64,000 bases of DNA from Kaistella carnis (GCF_003860585.1 NZ_CP034159.1:2666001-2730000); one strand, 5' to 3'; numbered from the stretch's first letter, positions 16,718 to 27,081 are shown. The notes: generated by a model not told the origin, from the letters alone. A program made the numbers and translations.

Positions 16718-16888
16718 GTTACATAATATTTTTCTCTACTAGATATGGTAGATCTTTATATATTGTTTTTATTGACATCAAATATAATATTTTTTTAATT
16801 CTTATATCTAAATATCACAAATTACAAATAGAATTATCATTGCTTTTCGTATTTTTACCTTTTTACTATAATTTATTAATATTCTAAT

Positions 16889-18451
16889 ATGACCAGAGAA
16901 CAGGAAAGGGACGAATTGCACCGCGCGATTTGGCAGATCGCAAATGATTTGAGGGGAAGTGTAGATGGATGGGATTTTAAATCTTATGTTTTGGGACTTT
17001 TATTTTACCGTTTTATATCTGAAAATTTAGTAAATCACATCAATAAATCTGAATGGGAAACAGGAAATACAGATTTTGATTATGCTAAAATACCCGATGA
17101 TCAGGCAGAATTTGGGCGAAAAGATACCGTTAATGAGAAAGGTTTTTATATTTTGCCATCGGAATTATTTCAAAATGTTCAGAGGAATGCATCAAACAAT
17201 AAAGATTTAAACGTAGATCTGCAACGTATTTTTAAAGATATTGAAAGTTCTGCGAAAGGAACTGATAGTGAAGGCGATGTAAAAGGTTTGTTTGATGATG
17301 TAGATGTTAACAGCAATAAACTGGGCGGCACGGTTGAGCAAAGAAACGCACGTTTAGTCAAAATTTTAAATGCGCTTGCAGGTCTTAAGTTAGGCGATTA
17401 TCAGGAAAATAATATAGATGCTTTTGGTGATGCTTACGAGTATCTGATGTCTATGTATGCGAGCAGTGCAGGTAAATCCGGTGGTGAGTTTTTTACACCG
17501 CAGGAAGTATCCGAATTGTTGGCAGAAATTACTGTTGTAGGTAAAACGGAGGTAAACAAAGTGTATGATCCTGCGTGTGGTTCTGGTTCACTATTATTAA
17601 AATTTGCGAAAGTTTTAGGCAAAGAAAATGTTCGACAGGGTTTCTATGGACAGGAAGTTAATATTACAACCTACAATCTTTGCCGTATCAATATGTTTTT
17701 GCACGATATTAATTTTGAAAAATTTAATATTTCACACGGTGATACTTTGATGGATCCGAAAAATTGGGATGATGAACCTTTTGATGCCATCGTCTCCAAT
17801 CCGCCTTATTCTATAAAATGGGATGGAGATGCGAATCCTCTCTTAATAAATGATCCACGTTTTTCTCCTGCAGGAGTTTTAGCACCAAAATCTAAAGCAG
17901 ATTTAGCATTTACGCTTCATATGCTGTCTTGGTTGGCTACGTCTGGTACTGCCGCAATTGTAGAATTCCCTGGCGTTTTATACCGAGGTGGTGCAGAACA
18001 GAAAATTAGAAAATATTTAATAGATAATAATTTTGTGGATGCCGTGATCCAGTTGCCGTCAGATTTATTTTTCGGGACTTCTATTGCGACCTGCATTTTG
18101 GTTTTAAAGAAAAGTAAAAAAGACAATGCCACTTTATTTATAGATGCTTCAGCTGAATTTGAGCGCGGTGGAAATAAAAATAAGTTGTCTGATGCCAACC
18201 GCAAAAGAATTCTAAACGCTTTTATAGATCGAAAAGATGAAGATCATTTTGCCAAATTGGTTCTTAATGAAACCATTGGCGAAAACGATTACAATATCGC
18301 TGTAAGCAGTTATGTAGAACAGGAAAACACGCAGGAAATCGTCAATATTGTAGAACTTAACCAAAAGATTTCCGAAATAGTTGCACGTCAGGATATTTTG
18401 CGAACTTCAATAGATGCAATTGTGGCAGATTTAGAAATGGAAACAGTATGA
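16889..18451 (+). CDS. hsdM: Type I restriction-modification system, methyltransferase subunit
   Basis: HsdM N6-methylates adenine in the target set by HsdS and protects host DNA. The protein has 520 residues. The N-terminal helical domain (ELHRAIWQIANDLRGSVDGWDFKSY) is followed by the methyltransferase core: GGEFFTPQEVSELL, the AdoMet motif VYDPACGSGSLLLKF (about residue 225) and the catalytic NPPY in FDAIVSNPPYSIKWDG (about 303). The C-terminus carries helices for HsdS contact. Its stop overlaps the hsdS start by four bases (ATGA). Confidence 0.97.
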   Translation: MTREQERDELHRAIWQIANDLRGSVDGWDFKSYVLGLLFYRFISENLVNHINKSEWETGNTDFDYAKIPDDQAEFGRKDTVNEKGFYILPSELFQNVQRNASNNKDLNVDLQRIFKDIESSAKGTDSEGDVKGLFDDVDVNSNKLGGTVEQRNARLVKILNALAGLKLGDYQENNIDAFGDAYEYLMSMYASSAGKSGGEFFTPQEVSELLAEITVVGKTEVNKVYDPACGSGSLLLKFAKVLGKENVRQGFYGQEVNITTYNLCRINMFLHDINFEKFNISHGDTLMDPKNWDDEPFDAIVSNPPYSIKWDGDANPLLINDPRFSPAGVLAPKSKADLAFTLHMLSWLATSGTAAIVEFPGVLYRGGAEQKIRKYLIDNNFVDAVIQLPSDLFFGTSIATCILVLKKSKKDNATLFIDASAEFERGGNKNKLSDANRKRILNAFIDRKDEDHFAKLVLNETIGENDYNIAVSSYVEQENTQEIVNIVELNQKISEIVARQDILRTSIDAIVADLEMETV

Positions 18452-19614
18452 GTAGGATAGATGAATTAATAGAAAAACTTTGTCCGGATGGAGTTGAGCA
18501 TTTTGAGTTAGAAGATTGTGCTAAAATTGTTCGTGGAAATAGAGTGACAAAATCCCAATTGAAACCTGATAAACAATATCCTGTAATTAGTGGTGGAGTT
18601 AAACCATTAGGATATTTTGATGAATATAATAGAGAAGAAAATACTATAACTATTGCGCAATATGGAAGTGCAGGTTACATAGATTGGCAAAAGGAGAGAT
18701 TTTGGGCTAATGATGTTTGTTATTCAGTGTATCCTCTAGAGAGTGTTTTAAATAAGTATTTATTTTATGTAATAATTAATCAGCAGGATTTAATTTATTC
18801 ATTAAAGACAAATGCTATTCCTGCTCATTTACCACAAAATTTATTGGGTAAAATCAAAATCCCAGTTCCGCCACTTGCAATTCAAGAAAAAATAGTCGAA
18901 ATTTTAGATCAATTCACCCAATTGGAAACGGAGTTGGAAACGGAGTTGGAAGCGAGAAAAGCGCAATACCAGTTTTACCGCAACCAATTTTTAGCATTTG
19001 AAAATAAGGAAGTAGTCTGGAAAAGTTTAGGGGAAATTGGGACTTTTACGAGAGGAAAAAGATTTGTAAGAACGGATATGATAGAAAACGGATTTCCCTG
19101 TTTACACTACGGAGAAATGTACACCCATTACAATGTTTTTGCAACAGAATCAAAATCATTTATTAGTCCCGAACTAGCAAAAAGATTACGAGTTGCAAAT
19201 CCCGGCGATGTTGTTATAGTTGCAGCAGGAGAAACCATTGAAGATATTGGCAAAGGAACGGCTTGGTTAGGTGAATCTGATATTGTAACGCACGACGCTT
19301 GCTTTTCCTTCAAAAGTCCATTAAATCCAAAATATGTATCCTATTTTTTGAGAACCCGACTCTTTCACGACCAAATAAAACGACACATTTCTTCGGGAAA
19401 AATTTCTTCTATTAATGCAAAAGGATTAGCGACAGCCAAAATTCCAGTTCCACCAATGGAAGAACAAAATAGAATCGTAAAAATTTTAGATCAATTTGAT
19501 GATTTGGTCAATAATATTTCGTCTGGTTTACCTGCAGAAATAAAAGCACGCAGACAACAATATGAATATTACCGTGCAAAACTGTTAACCTTTAAAGTGA
19601 TGGAGAATCATTAA
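18448..19614 (+). CDS. hsdS: Type I restriction-modification system, specificity subunit
   Basis: HsdS reads a two-part DNA target through two recognition domains. In this 388-residue protein, domain 1 covers about residues 15-150 (ending KIKIPVPPLAIQEKIVEILDQF) and domain 2 about 190-350 (ending TAKIPVPPMEEQNRIVKILDQF), each followed by a helical spacer. The central spacer contains LETE-LETE-LEAR (residues 159-170), coded by 12-bp tandem repeats of TTGGAAACGGAG. Such repeats set the gap length between half-sites in EcoR124-type enzymes. The target sequence cannot be deduced. Confidence 0.96.
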   Translation: MSRIDELIEKLCPDGVEHFELEDCAKIVRGNRVTKSQLKPDKQYPVISGGVKPLGYFDEYNREENTITIAQYGSAGYIDWQKERFWANDVCYSVYPLESVLNKYLFYVIINQQDLIYSLKTNAIPAHLPQNLLGKIKIPVPPLAIQEKIVEILDQFTQLETELETELEARKAQYQFYRNQFLAFENKEVVWKSLGEIGTFTRGKRFVRTDMIENGFPCLHYGEMYTHYNVFATESKSFISPELAKRLRVANPGDVVIVAAGETIEDIGKGTAWLGESDIVTHDACFSFKSPLNPKYVSYFLRTRLFHDQIKRHISSGKISSINAKGLATAKIPVPPMEEQNRIVKILDQFDDLVNNISSGLPAEIKARRQQYEYYRAKLLTFKVMENH

Positions 19615-19626
19615 TCTTAAATAGAA

Positions 19627-20607
19627 ATGGAAAGTCACTTTTCAGATATCGTTCAACTCATTCGGCAGGCAAGAAATAATGCCATAAAATCGGTGAACAC
19701 AGAACTCATCAATTTGTATTGGGAAATTGGTGCGCACATCAGCCAAAAAGTAGAAGCCAGTGAATGGGGAAAATCTGTGGTTAAAGAATTAGCCATCTTC
19801 ATTCAGCAAACCGATCCGCAATTAAAAGGATTTTCAGATAAAAATCTTTGGCGGATGAAGCAATTTTATGAAACTTATAAGAATGAACCAAAACTCTCAC
19901 CACTGTTGAGAGAATTAAGTTGGACTCATAATCTCGCTATATTTTCAAGATGTGATAGTGTAGAAGAAAAAGAATTTTATCTAAAAATAAGTAAAGAAGA
20001 AAATTACAGTAAACGGGAATTAGATCGTCAGATTTCTGCCAGTTTATTTGAAAGAACAATGATTGGAAATGCAAAACTCTCAACAGCGTTGAGAGAATTA
20101 AACAAAGATTTAACGCATACATTTAAAGATAGTTATGTATTTGATTTTTTAAATTTACCAGAAGCGCATTCTGAAAGTGATCTGCAAAAAGGACTAATTC
20201 AACAAATGAAAAATTTCATTTTAGAGTTAGGCAAAGATTTTCTATTCGTTAGCGAAGAATATAAAATTCAGGTCGGTAATTCTGATTTTTTTATTGATCT
20301 TTTGTTTTACCACAGAGGTTTGCAATGTTTAGTTGCATTTGAACTGAAAGCAGATAAATTTAAACCGGAACATTTAGGACAATTAAATTTTTATCTGGAA
20401 GCCCTGGATCGGGATGTGAAAAAACCGAATGAAAACCCAAGCATAGGTATTCTGCTTTGCAAAGATAAAGACAGCGAAGTGGTAGAATATGCTTTAAGCA
20501 GAAGTTTATCGCCCACAATGATTGCTGAATACAAAACCCAATTGCCAAACAAAAAAGTACTGCAGCAAAAATTGCAACAGTTGTTTGAAGAAACCGACGA
20601 AAAATAA
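19627..20607 (+). CDS. DUF1016 (YhcG-type) PD-(D/E)xK nuclease-domain protein
   Basis: A 326-residue protein. The N-terminal DUF1016 part (LIRQARNNAIKSVNTELINLYWEIG, then KGFSDKNLWRMKQFYETY) is helical. The C-terminal nuclease core shows NSDFFIDLLFYHRGLQCLVAFELKADKF, the D...ExK arrangement of PD-(D/E)xK enzymes. It sits between hsdS and hsdR, 12 bp after hsdS and directly before hsdR. Such genes are often found inside type I operons, but their role is unclear. It may be an accessory nuclease or a second defence activity. Confidence 0.9.
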   Translation: MESHFSDIVQLIRQARNNAIKSVNTELINLYWEIGAHISQKVEASEWGKSVVKELAIFIQQTDPQLKGFSDKNLWRMKQFYETYKNEPKLSPLLRELSWTHNLAIFSRCDSVEEKEFYLKISKEENYSKRELDRQISASLFERTMIGNAKLSTALRELNKDLTHTFKDSYVFDFLNLPEAHSESDLQKGLIQQMKNFILELGKDFLFVSEEYKIQVGNSDFFIDLLFYHRGLQCLVAFELKADKFKPEHLGQLNFYLEALDRDVKKPNENPSIGILLCKDKDSEVVEYALSRSLSPTMIAEYKTQLPNKKVLQQKLQQLFEETDEK

Positions 20608-20610
20608 TTG

Positions 20611-23600
20611 ATGAGTAAAAATTATAATATTGTAGCAGAAAACCCCGAAAGTACGGTTGTAGCAGAATATCAATCGGAATACAAACGTGGAACATCTTAC
20701 CAGTCTGAAGCAGAACTGGAAAAAGCGTTTGTAAAATTGTTGGAAGAGCAGGCTTATACTTTTTTACCGATCCGAACGGAAGATGATCTGGTAAACAATT
20801 TACGTTCGCAATTAGAACAACTCAATAATTATAATTTTACCGATAAAGAATGGAAAGATTTTTTTGCTTCAAAAATTGCCAATCCAAACATTGGTATTGA
20901 AGAGAAAACGACCATTATTCAAGAAGATTATATTCAACTGCTTAATTGTGAAGATGGTTCAGTAAGAAACATACGCTTAATTGATAAAGATAATATCCAC
21001 AACAACCAATTGCAGGTCATCAATCAATATGAAACTGCTGAAGGAAAAAGAGAGAACCGTTATGATGTTACCGTTTTAGTCAATGGTTTACCATTGGTTC
21101 ATATTGAGTTAAAAAAACGCGGTGTTAGTTTGCAGGAAGCCTTCAATCAAATTAACCGCTACAGCAGGGAATCGTTTTGGGCAGGAAGTGGTTTGTTTGA
21201 ATATGTGCAATTATTTATTATTTCTAATGGCACTCTAACCAAATATTACAGCAATACAACTCGGGAAACGCACATCAAAGAAAAAGGAAAAGATACAAGC
21301 ATCAAAAAGAAGAAGTCCAGTAATTCTTACGAGTTTACCTCTTGGTGGGCAGATGCAAGCAACAAACCTATTTTTGATTTGATGGATTTTGGCAAAACAT
21401 TCTTTGCCAAACACGCCTTGCTGAATATCCTAACCAAGTATTGTGTTTTTACTTCGGACAAATTATTGTTGGTAATGCGACCTTACCAAATTGTGGCAAC
21501 GGAACGGATTTTAGAAAAAATCAATGTTTCTTATCAAAATAAAAAACAGGGTAGTATAGATGCAGGAGGTTATATCTGGCACACCACAGGAAGTGGAAAA
21601 ACGCTGACTTCCTTTAAAGCGGCACAACTTACAAGTAGATTAGATTTTATTGACAAAGTGATTTTTGTGGTGGATAGAAAAGATCTGGACTATCAAACAA
21701 TGAAAGAATATGATAAGTTTGAAAAAGGTGCAGCAAACAGTAATACGAGTACGGCAGTTCTAAAAAAACAACTGGATGATCCTAATGCTAAAATCATAAT
21801 TACGACCATCCAGAAACTGGCTATTTTAATTAAAAAACAAAAGAGCAATCCAATTTACGGAAAATCAATTGTCTTTATTTTTGATGAATGCCACCGTTCC
21901 CAGTTTGGCGATATGCACGAAGATATTACCAAAACTTTCAAGAAATATTTTCTATTCGGCTTTACAGGAACGCCCATTTTTGCAACCAATTCCAGCAGTG
22001 GAGGAAAAGCCCATTTAAAAACAACCATTCAGGCATTTGGATGTTATTCCCACGGAGATCCAAAAAATTGTCCAACGGATCAACCACACCAAGCAGCCAT
22101 TCACACCTACACCATTGTTGATGCTATTTCAGATAAAAATGTGCTACCATTTCGGATAGATTACATCAGCACGATGAAGGAAAAAGAAGGAATTTCTGAT
22201 GAAAAGGTTCGGGATATTGACAGGGAAAATGCGTTGATGGCACCAAAAAGAATTTCCAATAATGTAGCCTACATCTTAAAGCACTTTGACCAGAAAACGA
22301 GTAGAAATAGTAAACCGTACTATATGACTACTTTGTCGAATGTTTATGAAGTGGCGAGTGCAAAGGACAGGAACAAAATTGAGGAAGTAAAAGAGAAGAT
22401 CCGCAGAAGTGGATTCAATTCAATTTTTGCCGTGGCTTCTATTGCAGCAGCAAAAAAGTACTATTTAGAATTTAAAAAACAGCAGGAATTATTACCGGAA
22501 TTAGCCCGATTAAAAATTGCAACCATATTTAGTTTTGGTCAGAATGATGCAGAAGATGATGGCAACGAAGATGAAAATTCCGAATCTACAGAGGGTTTAA
22601 GTGCAAGCGATAGAGATTTTCTGGAAAATGCCATCATAGATTACAACAAAGTATTTAAAACAAATTACGATACGTCTTCAGACAAATTTCAGAATTACTA
22701 TAAAGATGTTTCTCTTCGGGTGAAGAATAGAGAAGTAGATTTACTGATAGTTGTCAATATGTTTTTGACAGGATTTGATGCAACAACTTTAAACACGCTT
22801 TGGGTAGATAAAAATTTAAGGATGCACGGTTTGCTTCAATCATTTTCCAGAACCAACAGAATCTTAAACTCCATTAAAACTTTCGGAAATATTGTGTGCT
22901 TTAGAAATCTGGAGGAAGCCACCAATAAAAGTTTGGCTTTATTTGGAAATAAGCAGGCAGGCGGAATTGTATTGCTAAAAAGTTACGAAGATTACTACGA
23001 TGGTTATGAAGAAGATGGTAAAACATTTCGTGGCTACTTTTCATTGGTTACAGAATTACTTGAGAAATTTCCAATCGGTGTTCGCATTCTAGGAGAAGAT
23101 AATAAAAAGGAATTCATACGGCTATACAGTGCTATTCTGAAACTTTTAAACATTCTAAAATCTTTTGATGATTTTGAAGGGAATGAAATATTGAGTGATC
23201 GGGATTTTCAGGATTATCACAGTATGTACATTGAGTTATACAATGAATTCCGCATACGAAGCGAAGGCGATAGCGAAAATGTGAACGATGATATTGTTTT
23301 CGAAATGGAATTGATAAAACAAGTTGAAATCAATATTGATTATATCTTGATGCTTATCCGCAAATACCAAGGCAGTCATTTACAGGATAAAGAAATCAAA
23401 TTGGATATTACGAAAGCCATTGATTCCAGTGTAGATTTGAGAAACAAAAAAGAATTGATTGAGAAATTTGTTTTATCATTAACTCCAACTTCTGATGTAG
23501 ATAAAGATTGGCAAACTTTCGTAAGCAAAGAAAAGAAAGCGGAACTGGATGCAATTATTGCAGAAGAAAAATTAAAGGAAGAAGAAACCTATTATTTCAT

Positions 23601-23778
23601 CAATAATGCCTTCAAAAATGGCGAGATCATCTCCGCCGGAACTGCATTTGCGAAAATCCTACCACCAGTATCCAGATTTTCCCCCACGGACGAACGAACA
23701 ATCAAAAAGGAAAGAGTTTTGGAGAAATTGAATGTTTACTTTGATAGGTATTATGATATTTCTCGGGGTGGGATTTGA
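20611..23778 (+). CDS. hsdR: Type I restriction-modification system, restriction/translocase subunit
   Basis: HsdR translocates DNA using ATP and cuts unmodified DNA far from the recognition site. The 1055-residue protein has an N-terminal PD-ExK nuclease domain (YDVTVLVNGLPLVHIELKKRG, about residues 152-172), then two RecA-like motor domains. Walker A is HTTGSGKTLTS (about 324), motif II is IFDECHRSQFG (about 424, DECH), and motif III is FGFTGTPIF. The C-terminal helical part is intact. I chose ATG 20611; a TTG directly before it is also possible. It lies tightly after the DUF1016 gene. Confidence 0.97.
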   Translation: MSKNYNIVAENPESTVVAEYQSEYKRGTSYQSEAELEKAFVKLLEEQAYTFLPIRTEDDLVNNLRSQLEQLNNYNFTDKEWKDFFASKIANPNIGIEEKTTIIQEDYIQLLNCEDGSVRNIRLIDKDNIHNNQLQVINQYETAEGKRENRYDVTVLVNGLPLVHIELKKRGVSLQEAFNQINRYSRESFWAGSGLFEYVQLFIISNGTLTKYYSNTTRETHIKEKGKDTSIKKKKSSNSYEFTSWWADASNKPIFDLMDFGKTFFAKHALLNILTKYCVFTSDKLLLVMRPYQIVATERILEKINVSYQNKKQGSIDAGGYIWHTTGSGKTLTSFKAAQLTSRLDFIDKVIFVVDRKDLDYQTMKEYDKFEKGAANSNTSTAVLKKQLDDPNAKIIITTIQKLAILIKKQKSNPIYGKSIVFIFDECHRSQFGDMHEDITKTFKKYFLFGFTGTPIFATNSSSGGKAHLKTTIQAFGCYSHGDPKNCPTDQPHQAAIHTYTIVDAISDKNVLPFRIDYISTMKEKEGISDEKVRDIDRENALMAPKRISNNVAYILKHFDQKTSRNSKPYYMTTLSNVYEVASAKDRNKIEEVKEKIRRSGFNSIFAVASIAAAKKYYLEFKKQQELLPELARLKIATIFSFGQNDAEDDGNEDENSESTEGLSASDRDFLENAIIDYNKVFKTNYDTSSDKFQNYYKDVSLRVKNREVDLLIVVNMFLTGFDATTLNTLWVDKNLRMHGLLQSFSRTNRILNSIKTFGNIVCFRNLEEATNKSLALFGNKQAGGIVLLKSYEDYYDGYEEDGKTFRGYFSLVTELLEKFPIGVRILGEDNKKEFIRLYSAILKLLNILKSFDDFEGNEILSDRDFQDYHSMYIELYNEFRIRSEGDSENVNDDIVFEMELIKQVEINIDYILMLIRKYQGSHLQDKEIKLDITKAIDSSVDLRNKKELIEKFVLSLTPTSDVDKDWQTFVSKEKKAELDAIIAEEKLKEEETYYFINNAFKNGEIISAGTAFAKILPPVSRFSPTDERTIKKERVLEKLNVYFDRYYDISRGGI

Positions 23779-23825
23779 TTGTTAAATGATATCTATCTAA
23801 AAAAAATAAAAATTAAAGAATAAAT

Positions 23826-26800
23826 ATGAAAATTTTAATAGTTCAGTTGTCAGATATCCATTTTAAAATAAGTGAAAACTCTGTTATTGAAAAAGAGGAT
23901 AAAATATTTGAAGCAATAAGAAATTCCTCTCTTGAATACGATAAAATATTTTTAATTGTTACTGGAGATACTGCATTTTCAGGAAAAAAAGAAGAATTTG
24001 AAATTGGCGCGAAATTTATAAAAAGTTTACAGACAAAACTTATTGATTATAGTGAAAAAGAGGTGTTTATTATTGTCATTGCCGGTAATCATGATTGTGA
24101 TTTTGCACTTGATAATAAAGCAAGACAAAATCAGATAAACATGATTCAAAACCTTGGTGATTCCGCATTTGATAGTTCAGTTGTTGAGCAGTGTACGAGT
24201 GTGCAAGAAGAGTATTTTAATTTTATGAATAATATTCAAACAAACCAGCCTATATACGAGGATGGATTGGTTAGTATATATAATTTTCAATTCGATGATA
24301 AGAAAGTAATTTTTCATTGTTACAATACTGCTTATATTTCAGAAATTCATGAACAAAGTGGAAAAATGTTCTTTCCCACCTCAGTTTTACCTGAAGAATT
24401 ATTAAATGAGAAAGGAGATATCATATTTGGTTTGCTACATCATCCTTTGCACTGGTTAAATCCAATAAACCGTAGAGAACTTTCGACGCATATTCACAAA
24501 ACATCTGATTTTTATTTAACTGGTCACGAGCACGAACCTTCTAGAGAAAAAATAGATAATTTAGATAACAACATCGTATATCATCTTGAGGGATCTGTAC
24601 TACAAGAATCTGAAATCAACTTTAAAAGTGAATTTAATTTATTGGGGTTTGATCTTGAAAAAGAATCTTTTAAAATAGAAACATATTTTTGGAATAAGGA
24701 AAAATATAATTTATCAGAAAACAATGTAGAATGGACTAAATACAAAAGGAATAAACACAATTTCAAGACCAAATATAGTTTAAATGATGAATTTAAAGAA
24801 TCATTAAATGATGTAGGGGGGAAATTTAAGCATCCTAATGTTTCTGACATAAATTTGAGCGATATTTACGTATTTCCGATTTTAAGATATTTTAATACTA
24901 AAGACAGTACAGACAATGGTATATCATTATTAGTGGAAAATTCAGAAAGTGTAATACAATCAATTAAGCAAAATTCAAAATATGTCTTTTTTGGAGGTGA
25001 AAATATAGGTAAATCGTCTTTGTTAAGAATGATATTTTTTGAACTCCACAAAAAAGGGTATGTCCCACTTTTGTTAGATGGTCGACTAATAAAATCAGCA
25101 AACTTCAATGATTTTAAGGATATAGTCAAAAGCGTTTTTATATCTCAATACGGAGAAGATTATTTGGAAGATTTTTATCAAGAAGACATATCAAATATAT
25201 TTATTTTGATTGATGATTTTGACAAAAATCCTCTTAAGAACCAAAAAGCTAAAGGAAAATTTATCAACAGTTTAAGTAATAATTACAAAAATTTAATATT
25301 TGTTGGAAATGAATTGTATGCAATAGAGGAAATCTTCACTGATGAGGCTAATTCTGCCGATTTGTTTTCTGAATTTATTCAATATGAGATACTAGAATTT
25401 AATCATTCATTGCGGTACAAATTAATAAATAAATGGTATGCATTGGGTAATGAAGATTATAGTACAGACGAGGAAATATGCAGAAAGATTGATGATGCAG
25501 TTAGAGCAATTAACGTAGCAATGGGTCAGCGAATAGTACCAAACTATCCGATTTTTTTGTTGATATTACTTCAAGCATTAGAGACAACTAATCCGCACGA
25601 CTTACAAATAAGTTCATATGGAAATTATTATCAACTATTAATACTTAAAACTTTAACAGAAAATATTAAAGATCAAACTGAATTAAATATTTATAAAAGT
25701 TATTGTGGTGAATTAGCTAACTTCTTTTTTAATAAAAAATCGACAATATTATCAATTGCGGAATTTTCATCATTTCACGATGATATAAAAAGTTATGAAA
25801 AATTGGATTTGCCAAAATCTATGACATCTATTGAAGTAGTAAATACACTTTGCAAAGCAGGTATTTTAAATTCTTATGGAGATAATATTGAATTTAAATA
25901 TCAATACACTTATTATTTTTTTGAAGCTCAACATTTGGCCAAGTATATAAATAAGGATGAGGTAAAAATTCTAATTTCAAAACTATGTCAAAGACTTTAT
26001 CGTACTGAATTTGCAAATATTTTACTTTTTCTGATTCATTTTAGCAGTGACGAATTTATTATTGATGAATTATTAAAAAACGCAAAAGACGTATTTGATG
26101 AATTAAACCCATGTAAATTAGAGGATGATATTTCACTTATCAACAGTTTGGTTACTGAACTTCCCAGATTATATTTAAAATCAAAGTCTCACGAAGAAAT
26201 TAGAGAGGAAGAAAATAATGTTCAAGATTCAAAACCAATTGGTCAGCGAGAAAATAAAATTGCTGTCCAAGAATACGACATTGATGAGGATATTAGTGAA
26301 ATCGATATAGTATCTAAACTTAACTTGAGTTTTAAGTTGATAGAAATTTTAGGGCAAATAATAAAAAATAATCCAAGTGGTTCTATGACTGGTCCTGTAA
26401 AACATCAGGTTTTAAAGGAAACATATGAGCTTGGTTTAAGAACATTAAATGTCTTTTTCACATCCTTTATTCAGAATACGGACTTTATTGTAAACCAATT
26501 GACAGAGATTATCTCAAAAATTGAAGAGAAAAATAATGAAAGTAGAACCGAGGATAACAAAGTAGATGTACACAAAGATAAAATTAGTAAAGTTGCAAAG
26601 CATCTACTATTTTCCCTCTGTACTCAAATATCGTATACTTTTATAAAGAAAATTTCTGATTCTGTTGGCAATCCTAAACTAATGGAAAAATATGGAAAAG
26701 TTCAAGAAGAAATGGACTTTGCTTCTGTAAAATTAGTAAATCTTTTGATTAAATTAGATCAGGGTTCGGGCTTCCCAGATAGAGATTTACAATTAATAAA

Positions 26801-26987
26801 AGTATATGTTGAAAAACACCCAATGGCATATTTTCTTCTTAAAAGAATTATTGTTAACCATTTGCATAGACATCCAGTCAATTATAAAGACAAACAAAGA
26901 ATTTGTGAGTTTTTAGGCATATCAGTAGAAAGTCAAATTAAACTGGATATTGAAAGAAATAATAAAAATAAGAAGAAACAGGAATAA
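23826..26987 (+). CDS. Calcineurin-like phosphoesterase fused to STAND-type NTPase; candidate defence protein
   Basis: This 1053-residue protein joins two modules. Residues 1-240 are a complete metallophosphoesterase: SDIHF (D10, H12), GDTAFSG (47-53), GNHD (87-90), LLHHP (203-207) and GHEH (233-236) give all metal ligands. Residues about 350-600 hold a P-loop NTPase with Walker A GGENIGKSS (390-398) and Walker B IFILIDDFD (458-466), resembling STAND/NACHT ATPases. The remaining 450 residues are helical without recognised repeats, possibly a sensor. It is 47 bp downstream of hsdR on a mobile element. An effector-NTPase-sensor order like this is typical of bacterial anti-phage STAND proteins; the function is inferred. 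Confidence 0.85.
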   Translation: MKILIVQLSDIHFKISENSVIEKEDKIFEAIRNSSLEYDKIFLIVTGDTAFSGKKEEFEIGAKFIKSLQTKLIDYSEKEVFIIVIAGNHDCDFALDNKARQNQINMIQNLGDSAFDSSVVEQCTSVQEEYFNFMNNIQTNQPIYEDGLVSIYNFQFDDKKVIFHCYNTAYISEIHEQSGKMFFPTSVLPEELLNEKGDIIFGLLHHPLHWLNPINRRELSTHIHKTSDFYLTGHEHEPSREKIDNLDNNIVYHLEGSVLQESEINFKSEFNLLGFDLEKESFKIETYFWNKEKYNLSENNVEWTKYKRNKHNFKTKYSLNDEFKESLNDVGGKFKHPNVSDINLSDIYVFPILRYFNTKDSTDNGISLLVENSESVIQSIKQNSKYVFFGGENIGKSSLLRMIFFELHKKGYVPLLLDGRLIKSANFNDFKDIVKSVFISQYGEDYLEDFYQEDISNIFILIDDFDKNPLKNQKAKGKFINSLSNNYKNLIFVGNELYAIEEIFTDEANSADLFSEFIQYEILEFNHSLRYKLINKWYALGNEDYSTDEEICRKIDDAVRAINVAMGQRIVPNYPIFLLILLQALETTNPHDLQISSYGNYYQLLILKTLTENIKDQTELNIYKSYCGELANFFFNKKSTILSIAEFSSFHDDIKSYEKLDLPKSMTSIEVVNTLCKAGILNSYGDNIEFKYQYTYYFFEAQHLAKYINKDEVKILISKLCQRLYRTEFANILLFLIHFSSDEFIIDELLKNAKDVFDELNPCKLEDDISLINSLVTELPRLYLKSKSHEEIREEENNVQDSKPIGQRENKIAVQEYDIDEDISEIDIVSKLNLSFKLIEILGQIIKNNPSGSMTGPVKHQVLKETYELGLRTLNVFFTSFIQNTDFIVNQLTEIISKIEEKNNESRTEDNKVDVHKDKISKVAKHLLFSLCTQISYTFIKKISDSVGNPKLMEKYGKVQEEMDFASVKLVNLLIKLDQGSGFPDRDLQLIKVYVEKHPMAYFLLKRIIVNHLHRHPVNYKDKQRICEFLGISVESQIKLDIERNNKNKKKQE

Positions 26988-27081
26988 TATATTAATTTCT
27001 AGAATAGGTGCAATTTTTAGAATGATAATAAATTCATAAACTGAATAAGACCATAAATAAAAGCGATAAAAACTCGTCAGC

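Noticed and set aside
16690..16887. Small hydrophobic open frame before hsdM
   Set aside because: It begins inside the structured palindrome and is made of AT-rich sequence giving Phe, Ile, Leu and Tyr by composition; no start signal or domain.
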